From positions 1 through 5,595 of the forward strand of contig DAIESZ010000220.1 in NCBI GenBank assembly GCA_027346035.1: a DNA stretch of 5,595 nucleotides. Reading direction: 5' to 3'. This document shows positions 1 through 4,767 of the stretch, piece after piece (position 1 is the stretch's first letter; every line of letters begins with the position of its first letter). This DNA comes from Propionibacteriaceae bacterium (GTDB lineage Bacteria; Actinomycetota; Actinomycetes; Propionibacteriales; Propionibacteriaceae). Made by a program: the position numbers and the translations under genes. Below the pieces are notes generated by a model, which worked only from the letters and a program-made list of their open reading frames with translations, was not told where the DNA came from and did not search any database.

Positions 1-294
1 GATCCCACTCGGCCGGTCCCGCTCGGAGATCCTGGTGAACAACTCCCGGCTCAGATGGGCGACGGGCACACCGGACGCCTCGAGGTCATCCACCATCCGA
101 TGGGCGTCGTCGCGGGTGAGCAGATCACGACAGACGATGAGCTGGCGGATCGGCCAGCCGGCCTCGACGGCGCGCCACACGGGCTGGCCGCCCTCGACGA
201 CGAACTCGCCGCTGCGGGTCCGCTCGCGCCGCTCGGCAAGGCGCCGCCACCGTTTGATGAGCGGGTTGGTGGCGCTGGTGATGATCTCGGGCAC
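1..294 (-). CDS. SpoU/TrmH-family RNA 2'-O-methyltransferase, N-terminal part (truncated by window edge)
   Basis: The reading frame gives 98 codons from a GTG at 294 and leaves the window at base 1 still open. The product begins PEIITSATNPLIKRWRRLAE and continues with RRERTRSGEFVVEG and, near the edge, SERDRPSGI. This is the pattern of the substrate-binding domain before the SPOUT fold in TrmH/RlmB/TsnR-type enzymes: ITS..NP.IK..., a basic helix, G.F.VEG, and a late (T/S)...P.GI. These enzymes methylate a ribose 2'-hydroxyl in rRNA or tRNA using S-adenosylmethionine. The catalytic SPOUT domain lies outside the window, so the target RNA and exact subfamily cannot be called. The start is fixed because the TGA of the upstream gene is in this same frame, only one codon (TTC) before the GTG. 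No good Shine-Dalgarno is visible, which suggests translational coupling or reinitiation after the dsbA-like gene. Confidence 0.85.
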   Translation of the reverse strand, partial: MPEIITSATNPLIKRWRRLAERRERTRSGEFVVEGGQPVWRAVEAGWPIRQLIVCRDLLTRDDAHRMVDDLEASGVPVAHLSRELFTRISERDRPSGI

Positions 295-297
295 GAA

Positions 298-942
298 TCA
301 GTCGAAGATCGGCCCGATGGTGCGGGTGCGCTTGAGCTCGAAGAATCCGGGGTAGGCGGTCACCTTCTCGAGACCGTCGAACAGGTTGCCCGCGTCCTCA
401 CCCTTGGGCGCGGGCGAGATCACCGGACCGAACAGCGCCTTCCCGTTGATGTGGATCACCGGGGTGCCGACGTCGGTGCCGACCGGCTTCATGCCCTCGT
501 TGTGCGATGCCGAGAGCAGGTCGTCCCAGGTAGCGGTGGTCGCCTCGTCCGCGATGGCCTCGCTCATGCCGCATTCGCGCAGGGCGGCCCTGACGGTGTC
601 GACGGTCTTGGGGGCCTTGCCGAGGTGGAACAGCGTGCCGAGCGCGGTGTAGAAGTCGCGCACCCGCTCGTCGCCGTAGGCCTCGCGGACCCCGATCGCC
701 GCGCGCACGCCGATCAGCAGTTCCGGGTCGTCGCTGTCGTTGAGCAGGCCGAGGCTCATGACGTGGAACACGGTATGCACCGGCCGCACGCGCTCGACCT
801 CCAGCATCCAGCGGGAGGTCATCCAGGCCCACGGGCACACCGGGTCGAACCAGAAGTCGACCCGCTTGACCGGGCCCTCTTGCGGGCCGGTGGACGCCAC
901 GGTCGACGCCGTGGCTGTGTCTGTGCTGGTGATGTCGCTCAT
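298..942 (-). CDS. DsbA-family, mycothiol-dependent nitroreductase Rv2466c-like protein
   Basis: A 214-residue product with a thioredoxin-fold DsbA-like layout, closely resembling M. tuberculosis Rv2466c from memory. Shared blocks are DFWFDPVCPWAW (residues 29-40), TSRWMLEVE, FHVMSLGLLN (59-68), GTPVIHINGKALFGPVIS (159-176) and the C-terminal PGFFELKRTRT (198-208). The conserved cis-proline before the second half of the fold is Pro161. Rv2466c is a mycothiol-linked, redox-active cytoplasmic protein known for activating a nitro-prodrug; here that role is inferred by family. The redox motif is C36-P-W-A39, so the second cysteine of the CPWC form is absent. An Ala/Ser/Thr-rich 25-residue N-terminus precedes the fold and is not a signal peptide. 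ATG at 942 was chosen; an in-frame GTG at 960 would add six residues, and neither has a strong ribosome site. It is divergent from pepN and lies just upstream of the methyltransferase gene. Confidence 0.9.
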   Translation of the reverse strand: MSDITSTDTATASTVASTGPQEGPVKRVDFWFDPVCPWAWMTSRWMLEVERVRPVHTVFHVMSLGLLNDSDDPELLIGVRAAIGVREAYGDERVRDFYTALGTLFHLGKAPKTVDTVRAALRECGMSEAIADEATTATWDDLLSASHNEGMKPVGTDVGTPVIHINGKALFGPVISPAPKGEDAGNLFDGLEKVTAYPGFFELKRTRTIGPIFD

Positions 943-1068
943 CGGTCCAGCTTTGCTCACCACACCCCGTCCGGCAAGCCGGGCAGCGCACGAAGTGCCT
1001 GGTGGGATAGCCTCGCATTCGGCACACCCCACGCCTGCCGCTGCGCAAGCGTATCCGACCCCACAAGT

Positions 1069-1085
1069 CGCACGGCGCCCGTGCG
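1069..1085 (+). repeat. Perfect 7-bp inverted repeat abutting the pepN ribosome binding site
   Basis: CGCACGG (1069-1075) and CCGTGCG (1079-1085) are exact reverse complements around a CGC loop. The stem ends two bases before the AAGGAGG of pepN. In RNA it would form a small stable hairpin in the pepN leader and could affect ribosome access; in DNA it could be an operator. No T-tract follows, so it is not an intrinsic terminator. Confidence 0.45.
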
Positions 1086-1087
1086 TC

Positions 1088-1094
1088 AAGGAGG
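1088..1094 (+). promoter_or_regulatory. Shine-Dalgarno of pepN
   Basis: AAGGAGG is a near-perfect anti-16S match, separated by seven bases (CCCCAGC) from the ATG at 1102. It decides the pepN start within a much longer open frame that extends upstream to base 55. Confidence 0.9.
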
Positions 1095-1101
1095 CCCCAG
1101 C

Positions 1102-3705
1102 ATGAACCCCGTCAACATCACGCGGGCCGGCGCCCAGCAGCGCTCGCAGGTCGTCAGCATCGACAGCTACGAGATCACCGTCGATCTCACCGGACTCGGG
1201 CTCGACGGCCAGCAGCTGGGCGAGCCCGACGCGACGTTCGTGTCGACCAGCACGATCAGGTTCCACTCCACCGGGGAGGCCACCCACGTCGACCTCATCG
1301 CCGACACTGTGCTCGACGCCACGCTCGACGGCGTCGAACTCGACCTCGGGGCGTTCGACGGTGCGACGTTCTCGGTCGCACCCGATGAGGGCGATCACAC
1401 GCTGTCGATCACCGCGGTGTGCCGGTATTCCCACACCGGTGAGGGCCTGCACCGCTTCGTCGACCCCGCCGACGACAGGGTGTACCTGTACAGCCAGTTC
1501 GAGACCGCTGACGCCCGGCGCATGTACGCGAACTTCGAGCAACCCGACCTCAAGGCCACCTTCCAGCTCACCGTGCTCGCGCCGAGCCACTGGACGGTGC
1601 TGTCGAACTCCCCCACCCCCGAGCCGCAGCAATTGGCCAACGGCCACGCCGTGTGGCAGTTCGAGCCCACCCCCCGGATCTCCACCTACATCACCGCGCT
1701 GGTGGCGGGCGACTACGTCGTCCACCACGGCACGGTGCGCTCGCGCAAGGGCGACCTGCAGGCCAACCTCGCCTGCCGGGCCTCGATGGCCAAGTACCTG
1801 GACGCCGAGCGCATCCTCACGACCACCCAGCGGGGCTTCGAGGTCTACGAGGCGGCGTTCGCCCGCGACTATCCGTTCGACAAGTACGACCAGGCGTTCG
1901 TGCCCGAGTACAACTTCGGCGCGATGGAGAACGCGGGCATGGTCACCGTGCGCGACGAGTACCTGTTCCGCTCCCGGGTGACGTCGGCGTCCTACGAAGC
2001 CCGCGACAACACGATCCTGCACGAGCTCGCACACATGTGGTTCGGTGACCTCGTCACGATGCGCTGGTGGGACGACCTGTGGCTGAACGAGTCGTTCGCC
2101 GAGTGGGCATCGCACTGGTGCCAGCAGCAGATCGTGGCCCGCTACGGCGGCGTCGACCCGTGGGTGTCGTTCGCGAACGCCCGCAAGGGCTGGGCCTACA
2201 CCCAGGACCAGCTGCCGACCACCCACCCGATCGCCGCCGACATGGTCGACCTCGACGCCGTCGAGCAGAACTTCGACGGCATCACCTACGCCAAGGGCGC
2301 CTCGACGCTCAAGCAGCTCGTCGCGTTCGTCGGCGAGGAGCCGTTCATCGCCGGCGTCCGGCAGTACTTCGCCGACCACGCGTTCGCCAACACGTCACTC
2401 GAGGATCTGCTCGGCGCGCTCGAGCAGGCGTCCGGCCGGGACCTGTCGTCCTTCTCGGCGCAGTGGCTCGAGCAGGCCGGCGTCAACACCCTGCGAGCCG
2501 ACTTCGACGTCGACCAGGCGGGCAGATTCACCCGTTTCGACATCGTGCAGACCGCACCCGACCAGCATCCGACGCTGCGCACGCACCGCCTCGCCGTCGG
2601 CCTCTACGGGCTCGAGGGTGAGGGGGACGAGCAAAGGCTCACCTGCCGCCAGAGCATCGAGGTCGACATCCACGACGAGCGGACGCCGATCGCCGTCCTC
2701 GTCGGCACGCCCCAGCCCGACCTCCTGTTGCTCAACGACCGTGACCTCACCTACGCGAAGGTGCGTCTCGACGACCGGTCGATGCAGACGCTCATCGAGC
2801 ACGTGCAGCGGATCGACGACCCGCTGGCCAGGGGCCTGTGCTGGGGTGCCGCATGGGACATGTGCCGCGACGCGGAGCTGCGGCCCGCGGACTTCATCAC
2901 GCTCGTGCTGCGTGGGATCGGTGGGGAGAGCGACCTCACCGCGGTCAACTCGTTGCGCCTGCAGGCCGCCAACGCCGCCCTGGCGTTCACCGCCCGCGAG
3001 GCCCGCCAGGAGACCCGGGTCAAGCTGTCGGCCGGGTTCGCCACGCTGCTGACTCACGCGGAACCGGGCTCCGACCACCAGCTGGCATTCGCCAACTCGG
3101 TGGTGCAGCTCGTCGGCTCGGACGCCGGCGCCGCCCTGATCCACGGGTGGCTCGACGGCGAGGAGGTGCCGCTCGGCCTGACGATCGACACCGACATGCG
3201 CTGGCGGATCGCCACCTCGCTGGCCCGGCTCGGCGTGTTCCAGGACGCCGACATCGACGCCGAACTCGCCCGCGACAACACGATCTCCGGGGCCGAGTCG
3301 GCGTCGGGGGCTCGGGCGGCGCTCAATACGGCCGAAGCGAAGGCGACCGCCTGGGCCCGCGCCACCGAGGACGCCGGCGTCCCCAACGCCACGCACCGGG
3401 CGATCTGCGCGAACTTCGGCAACTACGGCCAGGAGGAGTTGCTCGAACCCTACGTGCAGCGCTACTTCGACGTGGCGCTCGCGATCAGCGAGAAGCGGGG
3501 CGACTGGGCCACCCGCGGACACGCCGCCAGCCAGGCCGTGCTGGTGTCGCTGTTCCCGGAGCAGGTCGCCGACGGGGAACTCATCGAACTCACCGACCGG
3601 TTCCTCGCCGAGCACGAACTCGCCGACAGCGTCGTGCGGGTGCTGCGCGAACGGCGTGACAACGCAGCCCGCAACCTCCGGTGCCAGAGGGCTGCGCTCG
3701 GCTGA
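1102..3705 (+). CDS. pepN: Aminopeptidase N (M1 family zinc metallopeptidase)
   Basis: An 867-residue protein, about the usual size for actinobacterial PepN, that removes N-terminal residues from peptides in cytoplasmic peptide turnover. Domains in order: an N-terminal beta-rich domain to about residue 210, including SQFETADARRMYANFEQPDLK-type sequence; a thermolysin-like catalytic domain with the exopeptidase motif G273-A-M-E-N277; zinc ligands in H307-E-L-A-H311 with E330 in LNESFAEW, exactly HExxH-18-E; and the transition-state tyrosine Y396 in TYAKGAS. A short beta domain follows, then an ERAP1_C-like helical domain from about residue 545 to the end. All key residues are intact and no signal peptide is seen. 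The ATG is set by the AAGGAGG seven bases upstream; the open frame continues upstream only because of high GC, overlapping the dsbA-like gene in antisense. The gene is divergent from the dsbA-like gene, as Rv2467 is from Rv2466c, and convergent with the next gene. Confidence 0.96.
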   Translation: MNPVNITRAGAQQRSQVVSIDSYEITVDLTGLGLDGQQLGEPDATFVSTSTIRFHSTGEATHVDLIADTVLDATLDGVELDLGAFDGATFSVAPDEGDHTLSITAVCRYSHTGEGLHRFVDPADDRVYLYSQFETADARRMYANFEQPDLKATFQLTVLAPSHWTVLSNSPTPEPQQLANGHAVWQFEPTPRISTYITALVAGDYVVHHGTVRSRKGDLQANLACRASMAKYLDAERILTTTQRGFEVYEAAFARDYPFDKYDQAFVPEYNFGAMENAGMVTVRDEYLFRSRVTSASYEARDNTILHELAHMWFGDLVTMRWWDDLWLNESFAEWASHWCQQQIVARYGGVDPWVSFANARKGWAYTQDQLPTTHPIAADMVDLDAVEQNFDGITYAKGASTLKQLVAFVGEEPFIAGVRQYFADHAFANTSLEDLLGALEQASGRDLSSFSAQWLEQAGVNTLRADFDVDQAGRFTRFDIVQTAPDQHPTLRTHRLAVGLYGLEGEGDEQRLTCRQSIEVDIHDERTPIAVLVGTPQPDLLLLNDRDLTYAKVRLDDRSMQTLIEHVQRIDDPLARGLCWGAAWDMCRDAELRPADFITLVLRGIGGESDLTAVNSLRLQAANAALAFTAREARQETRVKLSAGFATLLTHAEPGSDHQLAFANSVVQLVGSDAGAALIHGWLDGEEVPLGLTIDTDMRWRIATSLARLGVFQDADIDAELARDNTISGAESASGARAALNTAEAKATAWARATEDAGVPNATHRAICANFGNYGQEELLEPYVQRYFDVALAISEKRGDWATRGHAASQAVLVSLFPEQVADGELIELTDRFLAEHELADSVVRVLRERRDNAARNLRCQRAALG

Positions 3706-3709
3706 ACGC

Positions 3710-3723
3710 GGTCGCCCTCGACC
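3710..3723. terminator. Small hairpin in the convergent gap, possible bidirectional terminator
   Basis: GGTCG (3710-3714) and CGACC (3719-3723) are perfect reverse complements around a CCCT loop. The hairpin fills nearly all of the 18 bases between the pepN stop (3705) and the stop of the minus-strand gene (3724). It has no T-tract on either side and only five pairs, so termination is plausible from its position rather than from its strength. Confidence 0.35.
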
Positions 3724-4017
3724 TCAGACGCCCGTGGACAGGTGCCGGGGCTGCACGTCGTTCGCGGTGTCGAGCTGCACAGCCGCGGTGCCGCTCGACC
3801 CCTCGAGTTGGCCGGCCGGATCCTGCGGGCCGTCGAGCTGCGTGGCTGTGGACTCGGCGTTCCACGACAGGCCGCTGAGCTGGGCGTCCAACTCGGCCCT
3901 GCGGCGCAGATCGCTGGCCGAGGTGACGAGCGCGATGATTCCCAGGGTGAGCAGCGGGCCGATGATGCACAGCGCGAGCAGGAACAGGGTGTGACCATCG
4001 GGGTGGAAGAACATCAT
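3724..4017 (-). CDS. Small single-pass membrane protein of unknown function
   Basis: A 97-residue product I do not recognise. It starts MMFFHPDGHT, then has one strong hydrophobic stretch at about residues 11-34 (LFLLALCIIGPLLTLGIIAL...), followed at once by DLRRRAELD. The arginines after the helix suggest the N-terminus faces out and the 60-residue tail is cytoplasmic. The tail is polar and low in complexity, with QL(D/E) at residues 60-62, 70-72 and 81-83, spaced 10 and 11 residues, plus QLSG at 46-49. Codons are GC-rich at the third position like the neighbouring genes, supporting a real gene. Two ATGs lie side by side at 4017 and 4014; the first is taken. No Shine-Dalgarno is visible, but a promoter-like pair upstream places the transcript start at about the ATG, so the mRNA may be leaderless. 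It converges on pepN and diverges from pyrR. Confidence 0.75.
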   Translation of the reverse strand: MMFFHPDGHTLFLLALCIIGPLLTLGIIALVTSASDLRRRAELDAQLSGLSWNAESTATQLDGPQDPAGQLEGSSGTAAVQLDTANDVQPRHLSTGV

Positions 4018-4023
4018 GGGCCC

Positions 4024-4052
4024 AGCGTAGCGAGAACGCACGCACCGGTGAA
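4024..4052 (-). promoter_or_regulatory. Putative promoter of the small membrane-protein gene, suggesting a leaderless mRNA
   Basis: Read on the minus strand, TTCACC (4052-4047) and TACGCT (4029-4024) are separated by 17 bases and resemble actinobacterial -35 and -10 boxes. A start six to eight bases after the -10 would fall at 4018-4016, at the first ATG (4017). This matches the missing Shine-Dalgarno. Leaderless mRNAs are common in Actinomycetota. Confidence 0.45.
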
Positions 4053-4073
4053 TGTTCAACGAGTCCGTGGCTC

Positions 4074-4097
4074 CGGGGGGGCACCGCCGCTCCCCCG
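4074..4097. repeat. GC-rich 8-bp inverted repeat between the divergent promoters
   Basis: CGGGGGGG (4074-4081) can pair with CTCCCCCG (4090-4097) over eight positions, with one G-T wobble, around CACCGCCG. It lies upstream of both predicted transcript starts, so it would act as DNA, for example as an operator or structural element, rather than in either leader. It has no T-tract. Confidence 0.4.
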
Positions 4098-4104
4098 CCG
4101 CGAC

Positions 4105-4113
4105 TGCTAGATT
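4105..4113 (+). promoter_or_regulatory. Putative extended -10 promoter of pyrR-pyrB
   Basis: TGC-TAGATT has the TGN extension followed by a TANNNT hexamer (4108-4113). No good -35 box is visible in the very GC-rich DNA before it, which is tolerated by extended -10 promoters. The predicted transcript start is at about 4119-4121, giving a leader of some 54 bases. Confidence 0.55.
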
Positions 4114-4119
4114 GCGGGT

Positions 4120-4173
4120 TCGAGGACCGGCGTCCCCGACCCGCGGGGGCGGGTGGGTCCATTCGGAGGTCTT
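4120..4173 (+). promoter_or_regulatory. pyr operon leader with competing hairpins near the Shine-Dalgarno, candidate PyrR target
   Basis: In the predicted leader, GGACC (4124-4128) pairs with GGTCC (4156-4160). Inside it, either GTCCCCG (4132-4138) pairs with CGGGGGC (4144-4150), or ACCCGC (4139-4144) pairs with GCGGGT (4149-4154). The same 5' segment, AGGACC (4123-4128), can instead pair with GGTCTT (4168-4173), covering the end of the Shine-Dalgarno GGAGG (4165-4169) and the bases up to the GTG. Mycobacterial PyrR is known to repress translation by binding RNA around the pyr ribosome site. The stretch GTCC-ATTCG-GAGGTC loosely resembles the TCCNGNGAGG loop recognised by PyrR but is two bases longer. 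The structures are seen in sequence; PyrR binding is inference. Confidence 0.45.
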
Positions 4174-4767
4174 GTGACCACAACGCCCACGTCCCCCACC
4201 GAAGTCCGCGTGATCCTCGATGACGCCGACGTCGCCCGGGCCATCACCCGACTCGCCAGTTCCCTCGTCGAAGCCGAGCGCGGTACCGACAAGCTGGTGC
4301 TGCTCGGCATCCAGACCCGCGGTGTGCCGCTCGCCCGGCGTATCCGGGCGTCGATCGAGGCGATCGAGGGCGTCGAGGTACCGATCGGCGAGCTCGACAT
4401 CACCATGTACCGCGACGACCTGCGCCGTCAGCCGACGCGACCGGTCGGACGCACGCGGGTGCCTGTGAGCATCGATGACGCCACCGTGGTGCTCGTCAAC
4501 GACGTGCTGTACAGCGGGCGAACGGTCGTCGCAGCACTCGACGCGCTCAAGGACCTCGGGCGTCCCGCCGCCGTGCGCCTGGTCGTGCTCGTCGACCGCG
4601 GCCACCGTGAAGTGCCGGTGCGACCCGACCACGTCGGACGAGACCTGCCCACGGCCGCCGACGAGCACGTCAGCGTCCTCCTGCGCGAGATCGACGGCGT
4701 CGACGAGGTGCGCCTCGGCGGCGCGCCCGCCGAACCCACCACCACCGACCGCGAGGAGAACCGGTGA
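4174..4767 (+). CDS. pyrR: PyrR: pyr operon regulator / uracil phosphoribosyltransferase family
   Basis: A 197-residue type I phosphoribosyltransferase, slightly longer than the usual 180-193. PyrR senses uridine nucleotides, binds pyr mRNA and often also converts uracil plus PRPP to UMP. Family blocks seen: [13 protein letters not shown] (45-57), [11 protein letters not shown] (73-83), the PRPP loop [13 protein letters not shown] (105-117) and [21 protein letters not shown] (140-160). The PRPP loop reads N109-D110 where PyrR proteins normally have Asp-Asp, so catalysis may be weakened while RNA regulation remains. The last 15 or so residues ([15 protein letters not shown]) are a polar tail with no recognised role. 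GTG at 4174 follows GGAGG (4165-4169) by four bases; an in-frame GTG at 4153 would place that site inside the gene. The stop overlaps the pyrB start in GTGA, so the two genes are translationally coupled. Confidence 0.95.
   Translation: MTTTPTSPTEVRVILDDADVARAITRLASSLVEAERGTDKLVLLGIQTRGVPLARRIRASIEAIEGVEVPIGELDITMYRDDLRRQPTRPVGRTRVPVSIDDATVVLVNDVLYSGRTVVAALDALKDLGRPAAVRLVVLVDRGHREVPVRPDHVGRDLPTAADEHVSVLLREIDGVDEVRLGGAPAEPTTTDREENR
4754..4758 (+). promoter_or_regulatory. Shine-Dalgarno of pyrB inside the end of pyrR
   Basis: AGGAG lies five bases before the GTG at 4764 and so supports that start. It is encoded within the last codons of pyrR. Confidence 0.75.

Larger units (their letters stand above)
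943..1101. promoter_or_regulatory. Divergent intergenic region between the dsbA-like gene and pepN
   Basis: These 159 bases must hold promoters for both flanking genes. For pepN the best -10-like hexamer is TAGCCT at 1008-1013, without a recognisable -35. For the minus-strand gene TACGCT (reading 1053 to 1048) fits TANNNT, again without a clear -35. Three short perfect inverted repeats lie here: CCGGC-AA-GCCGG at 971-982, GCAC-GAA-GTGC at 988-998 and the larger one at 1069-1085. I searched by eye for a SigH-like GGAA...GTT promoter upstream of the dsbA-like gene, since Rv2466c is SigH-controlled in mycobacteria, and did not see one. Promoter positions are weak inferences. Confidence 0.4.

Noticed and set aside
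55..1101. Upstream extension of the pepN reading frame, giving a possible 1216-residue protein
   Set aside because: The extra 349 codons run antisense to the methyltransferase and dsbA-like genes and have a composition unlike a folded domain. AAGGAGG seven bases before the ATG at 1102 and the normal PepN length fix the start there.
943..1101. SigH-type promoter for the dsbA-like gene, expected from Rv2466c regulation in mycobacteria
   Set aside because: No GGAA-spacer-GTT arrangement was found on the minus strand in this region.
943..2379. Long minus-strand open frame continuing upstream of the dsbA-like gene through the pepN region (693 residues in all)
   Set aside because: It is the GC-driven shadow of pepN. 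Only the part from 942 down to 298 matches a known family.
2395..3615. 406-codon minus-strand open frame inside pepN
   Set aside because: Antisense shadow rich in Gly, Arg, Val and Glu with no recognisable motif, opposite an intact ERAP1_C-like domain.
4074..4097. Intrinsic terminator or attenuator before pyrR
   Set aside because: The hairpin has no T-tract and lies upstream of the predicted pyrR transcript start, so it was recorded only as an inverted repeat.
3742..4110. 122-codon plus-strand frame opposite the small membrane gene
   Set aside because: No ribosome site and Arg/Gly/Gln-rich low-complexity product. The minus frame has the better codon pattern and a coherent transmembrane helix.
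4153..4173. In-frame GTG at 4153 as an alternative pyrR start
   Set aside because: It would place the GGAGG at 4165-4169 inside the gene and overlap the leader hairpin. GTG at 4174 directly follows that ribosome site.
4018..4668. Longer version of the minus-strand membrane-protein frame (314 residues from 4668)
   Set aside because: The extension is antisense to pyrR and crosses its promoter and leader. The hydrophobic helix and promoter-like boxes support a start at 4017.
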